Part shown: one piece after another, positions 43,158 through 54,338 of the stretch
Numbering within the stretch: the stretch's first letter is position 1
Layout: each line of letters opens with the position of its first letter
Source: Cryptomeria japonica
Taxonomy: Eukaryota; Streptophyta; Pinopsida; Cupressales; Cupressaceae
NCBI RefSeq assembly: GCF_030272615.1
Contig: NC_081412.1
Coordinates: forward strand, 140,658,747 to 140,722,746
Direction: 5' to 3'
DNA: 64,000 bases
Position numbers and translations under genes: made by a program
Notes under the pieces: generated by a model
What the model saw: the letters and a program-made list of their open reading frames with translations, nothing else
Told to the model about the DNA's origin: nothing
Databases searched by the model: none

Positions 43158-43913
43158 TTATTTCTTCTTTTATTCTTTGCATTCCTTATGGATGTGACTT
43201 GAATTACCACAATTCCAGCTAATGACTTTGGATATTCTAGGAGATTTTGATTTCCCTCTGTATTTGGACTTATTTTGCTTCTCATTCTTCTTTCCTTTTT
43301 TCTTAGGTTTTCCATGAACAGTTAGGGCTTCCTTCGAACTGATGGATACCTTCCTCCAAATCTCTTCACCAAGTATGGTACCCACCACATCTTTAGACTT
43401 CAAAATAACAAAAGTACTACCGATAGCCATAACAAGAGAATCCTACAAATTAGGAAAAGAACAAAGCAAGATTTGGCATTTCTCCTCTTCGTCCATCTTA
43501 ACACCAATAGATACCAATTGAGCTACCAACATATTAAATGCTTCCAGGTGATTTGTAACTCATTCACCCTCTTCCATTCTCAAGGAATATAATTTCTTCA
43601 AGAAAATGTGATTAAATAAAGATTTCGGATGATACATTTCCCCAAGATTAGTCCATAGCTTCTTTGCAGAGTTCTCTTCATGGACATTGATCAGAACAAA
43701 GTTTGCCAAGTAGAGTCTAATTAGACCCTTGGCTTTCTGGTCCATAATATCATACTGAGAGGTTGCAGTAGGATCTACAAGTCTTGAGACATTCACATCA
43801 ACAACATCCCACAAATCTCAATCTATTAGTAGATCTTCCATCTTCATCTTCCACATATCAAAATTACTTCCATTAAATTTATCCACCTCTATTCTCGCTG
43901 ACAAACTTGCCAT
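43158..43913 (-). pseudogene. Copia B gag
   Basis: The minus-strand frame from ATG 43913 begins MASLSARIEVDKFNGSNFDM, typical of copia gag. A stop at about codon 32 precedes the UBN2-like core (43560-43814), then a further stop, and a Lys-rich tail with a zinc knuckle near 43180-43220 whose first Cys is Ser (SWNCGNSSHIHKEC). Confidence 0.8.
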
Positions 43914-44021
43914 CTAAAAATTCCTACAACAGGTCAAAAAGTGTCTTCTGTACAAGCTCCCACTCAAATCTGGATTGGGTCAAAAAACCAAACAACCCAC
44001 AACTGAAACCAAAGGTGATCA

Positions 44022-44037
44022 AGCTTTGATATCACTT
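44022..44037 (-). other. Primer-binding site of copia B, decayed
   Basis: Minus-strand AGTGATATCAAAGCTT at the LTR end resembles TGGTATCAGAGC with several changes. Confidence 0.5.
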
Positions 44038-44492
44038 GTAAGGAAGTAAGTAGCATAATAACTTCCTACACTAACCTTGAGAGGAGGTTAATGCAAAATT
44101 TTTTACAGATCTTTAAAATAGTTACAAAAATAACAAAAACAGACATAATAGCATGCATACCACAACACAATGATTTACACGGGGAAAACCCTTTTGGGAG
44201 AAAAAAACCCACACTCCAAAAGTAGCTCAATATATTATTCAGCAATCAATAATAGAAATTATAATATACTTGCAAAGAAAGATCTTCACAGGAGTACCAC
44301 TAATCAGAGATTCAAAGGTAATTTGAAATAGCCATTAGACTCTTATACACAACCTCTATCTCACACACCTCATATATAGGAGATACAATACAAGAAACCA
44401 TCAAACGGTATTACAAAACCATTGGCTAAAACCACCCAATAAAGTATATTCGACCTTATCTCCATTATAGATTCTCTATGATGTGTCAAAAC
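44038..44492 (-). repeat. 5' LTR of copia B, outer boundary uncertain
   Basis: The minus-strand LTR end ...CTTCCTTACA at 44038 is fixed by the adjacent primer site. Its start may be TGTTGATGTGTG at 44492, but that would leave a short U3, because a TATATATG box lies near 44388-44395. The LTR could extend up to about 44880, where gypsy gag homology begins. Confidence 0.5.
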
Positions 44493-44880
44493 ACACATCA
44501 ACATGTGTTCCTCCCTTTTACAACTCATTTATGTGTCTGATGCAATTTATATTTCCTATTTCAGGAGTCCAAACTTTTGGAGGCCATAACTTGTGAACTA
44601 GGTGTTCGATTGACGAATTGTTTGATGCGTCAAAAATCTTGTTAACTTCTTTATTACCTCATAACCCACTACACCAGTTACGCCCACTTTTCGGGGAATT
44701 TTGGAGGGTCTAAATGCCTCAAAATTAAATTTAAACCTTTCATCACACCCTTCAAAAACATAAACTTTAATATCTTCAAAACTAGTTGTAATCTTGCGAT
44801 GAAAATTTAACGACATGCTTATCTAGCCAATATGAAGATTTGGGGAGAATTTAGCACCATTTCATGCTAAAAAAAAACTT
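44493..44880. other. Unassigned, probably LTR sequence of copia B
   Basis: No gene. The words GGAGTCCAAACTTTTGGAGG and GGCCATAACTTGTGAACTAG are of a kind I associate with plant LTRs, but no boundary is visible. Confidence 0.35.
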
Positions 44881-46393
44881 ACTATAAATAGTAACCTCAT
44901 GTAAATGCAAGGTTGAGACACCATTTTCACAACACATAAACCTATTGTTGAATTTTGACATAGATTCATTTAATCCCTTATGGATATAGGTTTTAATGCA
45001 AACATTGGATCAAGATTATCACCATAATTCTCTTTGAAACTCTCTTAAATTTATCCATTAAGGATATACTAGTGTCAGGAAAAATCTTTGTACAAATTGC
45101 TTACATCTTTAGCCAATGATTACATGAATAATTTCATAATCACATCTTCATCATTAATGTCATATTCATCAATCAAATTGTTACAAGCTATGGAATGATC
45201 CTTACCTGACAATTTATTGTTTGTAGTAAATTTAGGCAATGCCTTTCCTACATCATTATCCACAAGATTCGGGTAACCTTGAATTCCATTTAATTTCAAC
45301 TATCTATACATATTTGTTTACATTGGTCTTTGCCTATCCATTGACCACATTGAGCATCTTACTGTATTTCCAGATTATTATAACCTTGAGCATTTTGGTG
45401 ACTAGCACGCAAATTTTGATTATTCAATTTTTATTTCTAGCATGTTGATTAGCTTGAACATTTTGGAATTATGATGCATTATAGCCTGCAAAAGGATTCT
45501 GCCCATATTGTTATCTTATTCCACCAATATTAACATTGAGAGGTTGTGATGTCATTTGGTTCCATAAAACAAGTATGAAGTCACACATGTGTTTACTAGC
45601 ATTGTTCCTACAATATTAGAAATTAAAATTATTCTCTAATATGGGTCTAGTTTATGCTAATCAATGGAGGTTGTGAAATTTCTGATGTAACATATGATAT
45701 TTGTGGAATACTAGTAGCATTAAATCCTTGTGCAAAGTTATTTGAATAACTGACAATACTAGTAGGATGATTAACATTCAAATATTTTAATGGTTGGAGA
45801 AGTTCTTCTTTTCTCCTTAAATTTTGGATCCTTGCTACATGGGTTTTCAAGTCTTCAACCCTCTCTTTATAGTTCCTCATCAGTTGGAATTTGTGAACTT
45901 GATGCTAATGCATGGTTAGATACATGATAACATGATTTGCATCAAATTAATATACATAGGATTTTAAGATACAAGAGGGGGTAGGATTCGACGCTTCCAA
46001 TGTTTGTTGATCACTTGATTTTGGTAAAAATTGTGAAGCATTCTTTGTTCGATCAAACAATAAACTTCATCACCATTAAAATCTATCTCAAATACTTGTT
46101 TAGCATGAGGTTCACTATAAAAATGACCAAATCTACTAGAGTCCAATCCACCTTGGATAGGTCCTTTACCAATATTCAAAAGTGGAATAGTCATTATAAT
46201 ATCTACATCTCTAGCAAAACAATTATTTTATGATACAATAGACTTACCCATATCTTTTTCTTTCCATTTCTGATTCGGAAGTTCTTCTTGCATTGTCTTC
46301 TATGGTTCTCTCTAGTATAGTGATCTCCTTCATTCTATGGTAGGAGTATTTCAAACAATTACTGGTCTTGAGACACTCATAGTCACCACCCAT
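44880..46393 (-). pseudogene. Degenerate Ty3/gypsy gag
   Basis: The minus strand from a candidate ATG at 46393 reads gag-like protein through several shifts. It passes an N-terminal segment (about 45964-46250), a Gln/Asn-rich middle (45647-45880), then the capsid-type domain with LPKFTTNNKLSGKDHSIA, DYDINDEDVIMKLF and FKENYGDNLDP (about 45000-45260). It ends in the NESMSKFNNRF region near 44950. These are the landmarks of the retrotransposon gag family. Copia C inserted just upstream (46432/46433). Copia B lies immediately downstream and probably cut this element. Confidence 0.7.
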
Positions 46394-46432
46394 GAGGGGG
46401 AAAATGAGTTTATACTAGAGAGGTGTTTTGTC

Positions 46433-47964
46433 TCTTGGCATATGTGCAGATTATGTTGACATGATGATATTATGTTGTCATTGATGTCAATATGCTGAAG
46501 AGTGAATCGGTAATATGTTGAAGAGTGAACCAGTAATATGTTGAAGAGTGAACCAGTTTATTGAAGTTAAGCAACTAGCAAAGTGAATTGGTATAATGTT
46601 GTGAACCGATATATGTGCAAAAGGTGAAGCGGTACATTTGTCCAAGTGAACTGGTATATGGAATGTTTTCTATCAAGGTTTAATATGGTATGACTACCGG
46701 TTGGTAGTCCCAGCCTCAGAGTTTTTGGTTGAAGTGTTTTGAGCCTATGTGATTCAACCGATGGCATTGTGTGATGAGTTAGCATTGTAATGGAGATCAG
46801 ATCACGTTGCCATGCCAGCCTCATGCACGTGAAGGATCTTGCATGAAGGGGATTGATCCTATCTACCTTGGGAATATACGAAGTCCCTGCAAATGGTGAA
46901 GAATGCATGATGGGTTATTGCCTTCGAGAAGCGGTGAAGAACGAATGATGGAGAATGTCTTGAGATTTGTTCAAGACCATTGTATTCAAATGCAAAGTGT
47001 TCAATGGTCAGGATTGAACTGAATGAATTTCTCAATCTAAATGTTTAGGGTTTAGGGTTTATGCTACCGACCTATATGTTTCCTATAAGGTCAATGTTGT
47101 GTTTCATGTTGAAGTTGTTGTCAAATGTTGTGTGTGTATCTAAGAGAAGAGATACATGATTCTTCACAGACCAAATAAGAGAATCAATACCTGCAAAGTG
47201 TGTGTGCAGAAAGAAGGAACTAAAATGGATCTGCATTGGCATTGAGTACTATTACCAGATCATTGTAATACCTGTTGATCTCTAATCACTTCAATAGTTA
47301 GAAAATCCCTTAACAGGGTAGCTTTAACTAGCTTGTTGTAAATCCTTTAACAGGGTGACTCAAAGCCATTGAGTTCATAAAATCCTCTAACAAAGTAACC
47401 TTTAATAGGGTTTAACCCTTAACCGGGTATTCTAGCCATCCCTTAACTGGGTGATCCCTAACAAGATCGGTTCCTAACAGAACTTGTTGTAACAGTCTTT
47501 AACCAGACTAGGCTCCTAATAGAGTGGACTTCTAAAGAGTTCAAAAATAGCTTGTGGGTATTCATCCCCACCATGGTTTTTCCCAGTTGGGTTTCCACCT
47601 AAAAAATATGCGTGTCATGTGTGATGCCTCTTTCATGTGATGTTTCATTATTTCTTGTTTAGTGGTGAATCATGTTGATCTAGTAAATTATTGTATCTCA
47701 GATGATAGAATATCTGTTTATGCATAAGGATAAAGTGGAAATGAGGGAGTAGGTTGTATGGAAAGCTAAGTGTTGTTGGTTTATGTCTTTCACAATCTCA
47801 TTGTGTTTAACCTATAGTAATCTGGTTTAGACTGGTGTTAGTGATTGTCAGTCAAATTCACTGTTTGTAGTCAAACTGGTTCAGGAAAAGATTTTGTGTC
47901 TATACTGATTCACCCCCCCCTCTCAGTACTAGTTTGGTACTCACTGTTCATCATTGAGTTATCA
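46433..47964 (+). repeat. 5' LTR of copia C
   Basis: 1,532 bp, beginning TCTTGGCATATGTGCAGA (terminal G mutated) and ending CATCATTGAGTTATCA. It carries TTTAGGGTTTAGGG at about 47044 and TTCACCCCCCCCTCTCAGT near its end. Confidence 0.9.
47044..47060. promoter_or_regulatory. Telo-box-like TTTAGGG repeat in the LTR (also 52921-52937)
   Basis: Two and a half units of the plant telomere repeat sit in the LTR. Both LTRs have it. The reverse complement contains AAACCCTAA, the plant telo-box. Confidence 0.7.
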
Positions 47965-47966
47965 AT

Positions 47967-47978
47967 TGGTATCAGAGC
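47967..47978 (+). other. Primer-binding site of copia C
   Basis: TGGTATCAGAGC two bases after the LTR, initiator-Met type. Confidence 0.9.
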
Positions 47979-48035
47979 ATCCTCTAGGTCCTCTGTGTTG
48001 TAAGCTTAACCGCTTGAGGGAAAGATCCTATTGTA

Positions 48036-51000
48036 ATGATGAAGAGGGAAGGTCCAAAATTCAATAGATATAATTTTAAAATATGGAAGGGCAGAATGAA
48101 GATATACATTAGAAGCATGGGTACTCAATATTGGAGCTATGTTGAGAATGCTTATGTTATCCCTACTGATACTCTCACTGATGACCAAAGGACAGAGATT
48201 CAAGAGAATGGACAAGCCATGGAAGCACTAATTAGTAGTTTATCTGACATCAAGTTTATTGATGTTCAGGACAAAGAGAATCCCAAAGAAGTATGGGATA
48301 CTCTTGAGAATATCTATGGTGGTGATGAGCATGTGAAACAAGCTAAGGAAGAAAGCCTTAGAGGAAAGTTTGAAGACATGCAGATGGTTGAAGGAGAGAC
48401 CATTCAACAATATGGAATAAGAATCAAACATGTTGTTGGAGATATCAAGAGTGCAGGTGGTAAAATGGAAGATTCCACTATTGTTAGCAAAGTTTTGAGA
48501 TCCTTATTACTGGTCTATGCAATAAGGGTTGCAGCTATTTAGGAGTTGAGGTCAATAGACAAGACGAAGGTATCCCTAGACTCCATCATTGCAAAGTTGA
48601 CAGCCTATGAGCTAAATAGTTTTGATGGCAGCATTTAGAAGACTGAATCAACCTTCAGAGCATCTACTGCACCATCTAGAAGAGGCAAAGAAGCTAGTAC
48701 TAGTGGTGAACCAAGATAGAATAGAGAAATGGATGATGAGGAGATCCTGATAGAATTTGAAGCTCTTCTTGCCAAGAGACTTCCTAAGGGAGCCAATAAA
48801 TACAGAGGTAAGCTCCCTTTGAAATGTTTTTCTTGTAACCAGATAGGACACATTGCTATAAACTGTCCTAATGGTGATAGAAAGGACAAACTGGAAAAGT
48901 TCAAGAAGTTCAAAGGAGGAACCCAAAGAAACTATTTTGTAGCAGTTAATGAAGGTGTCAAGGAAGATGTGTCAGACAAGAAGGCTCTTGTCTCCTGCTT
49001 TGATAATTCCAATGAGTGTATTATTGATAGTGGTTATTCTCACCATATGACTGGTGATTAGAGTAAGTTTCTATCTCTGGAAGAGTATGATGGTGGTGTG
49101 GTTCATTCTGGTAATGATGCACCATGTATGGTAAAAGGCAGAGGGTTCATCTCTCTGAATGGAAAGAGCAGTTCTAACAATGTGTATTGGGTAGAAGGTC
49201 TCAGACACAACCTATTGAGTGTTGCCCAGTGGAATGATAGTGGACTCACTTTGGAATTCAAAAATGGAGTGTGCAAAATCAAAGGAAAGAATGGTGAATT
49301 GATGGCCACCAGTATGCAGACCAAAGGTAACCTATTTCAGCTGACTGCAAATGTCAGTACATGTCTTATGGCCAAGTTTGATGACAGCTGGATATGGCAT
49401 AGGAGACTCCTCCATGTCAACTTTGATAACATTGTGAAGGCCAGTAAGATCAAGGTAGTCAAGGGATTGCCAGTGCTAAGAAAATCAAAAAATCCTTTGT
49501 GCAGAGAGTGTCAATTGGGGAAAATGTCTTCCTTAAATTTCAAAGGTAAATCTTTCACTGCAGACAATTTACTTGATCTTGTGCATACTGATTTGTGTGG
49601 TCTTATGAAAACTAGGAGTGTGCAGGGAGATAGGTATTTTATGATTCTTACAGATGATTTCTCAAGAATGATGTGGGTCACATTCTTGAAGGACAAGTCT
49701 GAAGCCTTTGGAAAGTTCAAATCTTTCAGAGCATTGGTAGAAAAGGAAAGCGGTAGAAGAATCAAATGCCTTAGAACTGATCAAGGAGGGGAATTCACTT
49801 CCAGTGAATTCAATAAATATTGTGAAGAGAATGGCATCAAGAGGCAATTGTCTACTCCCCAGACTCCATAGCAGAATGGCTTAGCAGAGAGAAACAACCG
49901 GACTATGGTTGAAGCGGCTAGAACTATGTTAATCTAAGGAAAGGTTGCTCACACCTTTTGGAGAGAAGCGGTGAGCATTGCAGTCTACACAATGAACCAG
50001 GTACTCATCAAAAAGGGTAAGGACAAAACACCTTATGAGTATTAGACTGGTAAGACACCAGTGATAAGCTACTTTAGAGTGTTTGGTAGTAAATGTTATA
50101 TCAAGAGGAGTGAAAATTAGAGCAAGTTTGATGTTAAATGTGATGAGGGAATATTCCTAGGGTATTCCACAAAGAACAAAGCTCTCAAATGTTTCAATAA
50201 TAGGACTTAGAGAATTGTTGAAAGCATCAATGTTAGAGTTGATGAAACCTCTAAGAAATTTGAGGAAACCGACAGTGAGCAAGTAAGAGATGAACTAGTA
50301 GTAACCTTCTAGGAACTGGTTGCAAAACAGCCAAGCACCAGTAACACTACTCCTACATCAATGGATGTTGATGCTGATGAAGATGAGGATGAAGAAGAAA
50401 AGCAAGAGGAAAAAACTAAGATCATCCCTAGGTATGTAAAGATGAATCATGATCCAAAGCAAATCATAGGAGACAAAGATGCAGGAATTCTTACAAGAAG
50501 AAAGGTCAGAGAAAACTCATGTATGATCTCTGAATTTGAGCCTAAATCATTCAAAGAGGCACATAAAGATGAAGACTAGATCAAGATAATGGAAGAGGAA
50601 CTTGATCAGATAGAAAAGAATGGTACATGGTCTTTGGTACCCAGACCGGAGCATAAAAATGTCATTGGAACCAAATGGGTTTTTCAGAAATAAACTGAAT
50701 GAGGATGGCACAGTGGTAAGGAACAAAACTAGACTAGTATGTAAAGGATATGCCCAAGAAGAAGGAGAAGACTATGGAGAAATCTTTGCTCTAGTAGAAA
50801 GATTGGAAGGAGTTCGTATTCTTCTTGCATATGCAGCTTTTAAAGGATTCAAGGTATACCAAATGGATGTAAAATCTGCATTTCTAAATGGAATACTTGA
50901 AGAGGAGGTGTATATAGAGCAACCAGATGGGTTTTCCCTATCAGAAGACAATGACATGGTGTGTAGGCTACATAAAACCTTGTATGGACTGAAGCAGGCA

Positions 51001-52074
51001 CCTAGAGTATGGTATGAATGCTTGCACTCCCATCTTGTGAAAATTGGATTTGGAAGAACAAGTGAAGATAACAATATCTACTTGAAATCAAAAGGAGACT
51101 AGATTTTGATTTGTGAAGTATTTGTTGATGACATAATCTTTTGTGGAGATGACAAGATGAGTCATGACTTTGCAGATGAGATGAAGAAGGAATTTGAGAT
51201 GTCACTCATAGGGGAGATTAAGTTCTTCATTGGACTACAAATTCAGCAAATAAAAGATGGAATCTTTATTACTCAGTCCAAGTATGTCAAAGAGGTGTTG
51301 AAGACCTTTGGCATGGATGACAACAAACCAGTTGGTACACCAATGGTGACCGGTTGTAAACTATCAAAAGAGGATGACTCAGCATTGGTAAATGAGATGG
51401 AATACCGATCAATGATTGGTAAGTTGCATTATGTAGTGCATAGCAGACTGGGCATTGCACATGCAATGGGTATTACCGCTCAGTTTCAGAAAAGCCCAAG
51501 AGAATCTCACCTGGTAGCAGTTAAGCAGATTCTTAGATATCTAATGGGAACTATTAACTATGGATTATGGTATCCATACAATGATGATTTCAACCTGAAA
51601 GTGTTCATAGATGCTGATTGAGCTGGTAATGTGGATGATCGAAAGAGCACAACCAGTGGTGCATTCTTTCTCGGTGGTAGACTGGTCTCATGGATGAGTA
51701 AAAAGTAGAGTTGTATCTCTCAGTCTATACTAGAAGCGGAGTATGTTGCATCTTTTATGAACTGCACCTAGACTATTTGGATGAAGCATGTATTGAATGG
51801 CTTCAAAGTTCCTGTATCTGAACTGGTAAGTATATTTTGTGACAATACAAGTACAATTAACATTTCCAAGAATCCATTTTTACATGTTAGAACCAAGCAC
51901 TTTGAACTCAAGTATCATTTCTTGAGGGAAAAGGTTCAGAACAAAGAGGTGGTATTGGAACATGTTTCCAGTAAGGAGTAGTTAGCAGACATATTCACCA
52001 AGCCTCTACTGAAGGCTACATTTACCTATTTGAGAGGTGAATTAGGGGTGCTACCCCTTCAAGAGGTAAACTAA
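48036..52074 (+). pseudogene. Copia C gag-pol polyprotein, multiply broken
   Basis: Gag from ATG 48036 with its core to 48540; zinc knuckle CFSCNQIGHIAINC (about 48825-48870); protease DSGYSHHMTGD (about 49027), with Tyr where Ala or Cys is usual. Pre-integrase WIWHRRLLHVNFDN, then integrase with HTDLCG, TDQGGEF and LAERNN (D, D, E present), stop at 49869. The inter-domain linker includes a run of Asp/Glu/Lys (50361-50420). Reverse transcriptase from about 50580 has a frameshift near 50686, a stop at 51102 and FVDD at about 51121. RNase H has stops at 51619, 51706, 51769 and 51979, and the frame ends with TAA at 52072-52074. The domains are readable, but no enzyme can be made intact. Confidence 0.92.
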
Positions 52075-52150
52075 AGGTTTGTGCTCCACATTAGTCAGAT
52101 CTTACTTTGCTATATCTTTTTAGGATTGATGTGTTGAAGGATGCTACTCC

Positions 52151-52319
52151 TTAGGGGGAGCAACATAGTGGAATAGGGAAGCTCGTGCCTCCACTTTGGC
52201 ATTGTTGTCAAAGGGGGAGAAGATGTGAAACAGAGAAGATATCTGTAGTATTAAGGAGAAGATGTGATGCAGAAAGAGAGATATCTTTGTATATTGCCAT
52301 CAATGCCAAAGGGGGAGAT
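52151..52319 (+). promoter_or_regulatory. Triple GGGGGAG tract and polypurine tract of copia C
   Basis: TTAGGGGGAG at 52151-52160, AAGGGGGAG at 52211-52219 and AAAGGGGGAG at 52308-52317. The last is in CAATGCCAAAGGGGGAGAT and abuts the LTR. Confidence 0.8.
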
Positions 52320-53825
52320 TGTTGGCATATGTGCAGAGTATGTTGACATGATGATATTATGTTGTCATTGATGTCAATATGCTAAAGAGTGAACCGGTAA
52401 TACACTGAGGAGGTGAACCGGTAATATGTTGAAGAGTGAACTGGTTTATTGAAGTTAAGCAACTGGCAAAGTGAACTGATATAATGTTGTGAACCAGGAT
52501 ATGTGCAAAAGGTGAAGCGGTATGTTTGTCCAAGTGAACCGGTGTATGGAATTTTTTCTATCAAGGTTTAATATGGTATGACTACCGGTTAGTAGTCCAA
52601 GCCTTAGGGTTTCCGGTTGAAGTTTTTTGAGCCTGTGTGATTCAATCGATGGCATTGTGTGATGAGTTAGCATTGTAATGGAGATCAGATCGTGTTGCCA
52701 AGTCAACCTCGTGTGCGTGAAGGATCTTGCATGAAGGGGATTGATCCTATCTACCTCAGGAATGTGCAAAGTCCCTACAAATGGTGAAGAATGCATGATG
52801 GGTTATCACCTTGAAGAACGAATGATGTGGAATGTCTTGAGATCTATTCAAGACCATTGTATTCAAATGCAAAGTGTTCAATGGTCAGGATTGAACCGAC
52901 TGAATTGCTCAACCTAAATGTTTAGGGTTTAGGGTTTATACTACTGACCTATCTGTTTCCTATAAGGTTGATGTTGTGTTTCATGTTGAAGTTGTTGGCA
53001 AATATTGTGTGTGTATTTAAGAGTAGAGATACATGATTCTTGCCAGACTAAATAAGAGAATTGATACCTACAAAGTGCGTGTTCAGAAGGAAGGAACTAC
53101 AATAGATCTGCATTGGCATTGAGTGCTATTACCAGATCATTGTAATACTTGTTGATCTCTAATCACTTCAACAGTTGGAAAATCCCTTAACAGGGTAGCT
53201 TTAACCAGCTTGCTGTAAATCCTTTAATAGGGTGACTCAAAGCTATTGAGCTCATAAAATCCTCTAACAAGGTAATCTTTAATAGGGTTTAACCCTTAAC
53301 TGGGTATTCTAGCCATCCCTTAATTGGGTGATCCCTAATAGGATCGGTTCATAACAGTCTTTAACTGGACTAGGCTCCTAATAGAGAAGACTTCTAAAGA
53401 GTTCAAAAATAGCTTGTGGGTATTCATCCCCACCATGGTTTTTCCTAGTTGGGTTTCCACCTGAAAAATATGTGTGTCATGTGTGATGCCTCCTTCATGT
53501 GATGTTTCATTATTTCCTATTTAGTGGTGAATCATGTTGATCTAGTAAATTATTGTATCTCAGATGATAGAATATCTTTTTATGCATAAGGATAAAGTGG
53601 AAATGAGGGAGTAGGTTGTATGGAAAGCTAAGTGTTGCTAGTTTATGTCTTTCATAGTCTCATTGTGTTTAACTGGTAGTAATCTGGTTCAGACTGGTGT
53701 TAGTGATTGTCAGTCAAGTTCACTGTTTGTCGTCAAACCAGTTCAGGAAAAGATTTTGTGTCTATACTGATTCACCCCCCCTCTCAGTACTAGTTTGGTA
53801 CTTACTGTTCATCATTGAGTTATCA
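52320..53825 (+). repeat. 3' LTR of copia C
   Basis: 1,506 bp, TGTTGGCATATGTG...GAGTTATCA, followed by the target duplication TTGTC. Confidence 0.9.
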
Positions 53826-54316
53826 TTGTCTTTTATAGATAGACAAAAATAACTACTTATCTCTCAAACCTCTTTGATAGAGAATTATTTTAACAAAAAT
53901 TATCTCTATAAAACCCTAGACAAAACTACTACATTCTATAATGATGACACACAATCTATTTTAAACCCTCAACAGAGTTTCTAATTTGTTGGTGTTTTCT
54001 AGTTGATTTTCCTAAAGTATTCTAAAGGTTATCCATTTCTTATTCTCAAGGTATTTTAGGTCAGTGGCTAATGAATAAGGTTTAACCCTAAGTCTAATAC
54101 CTTCTACACTTTTGGTTTTGCAAGACCAAGGAGGATAACCCTACTACAATACCTTCTAATCATATTACTTGAAATGATATTTCTTTAGCAAAAATATCCT
54201 CTTTGTTTTGACCAAGAGTTTGTTATATAATCCATTCTTTGGCTATGTTCTTGGATTATGAACCTTTTGAAATGAAAGAATATTGAAACCCTAACTACAC
54301 TACAAACATATAGTAA
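53826..54316. other. Spacer, probably 5' region of the degenerate gypsy element
   Basis: Without copia C this joins 46432 directly, so it should be leader or LTR of the gypsy gag element at 44880-46393. No gene or boundary seen. Confidence 0.4.
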
Positions 54317-54338
54317 TTTTTTTTTTTTTTTTTTTTTT
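54317..54338. repeat. T22 homopolymer
   Basis: An uninterrupted run of 22 T. It could be the tail of a minus-strand retroposon, but no SINE or LINE body or target duplication was recognised beside it. Confidence 0.8.

Larger units (their letters stand above)
28030..44492 (-). mobile_element. Old Ty1/copia element split by two nested insertions (copia B)
   Basis: Minus-strand order: 5' LTR (44038 to at least 44492), primer site, gag (to 43913), protease and integrase start (42262-43110), [nested element 35609-42256], rest of integrase (35311-35603), [nested element 30080-35305], then integrase tail, reverse transcriptase and RNase H (28035-30074). Removing both insertions at their target duplications restores continuous integrase homology. 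No 3' LTR was found after RNase H, so the 3' end is truncated or too decayed. The right LTR boundary is uncertain: it lies between 44492 and about 44880. Confidence 0.85.
46433..53825 (+). mobile_element. Ty1/copia retrotransposon, complete structure, coding broken (copia C)
   Basis: LTRs 46433-47964 and 52320-53825, primer site, gag-pol in copia order, polypurine tract, and target duplication TTGTC (46428-46432 and 53826-53830). LTR divergence is moderate, so the insertion is fairly old. Same superfamily as copia A and D but a different family at sequence level. Inserted in the 5' region of a degenerate gypsy gag. Confidence 0.93.

Noticed and set aside
54317-54338. Poly-T as the tail of a SINE
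   Set aside because: No recognisable RNA polymerase III boxes or target duplication beside it.
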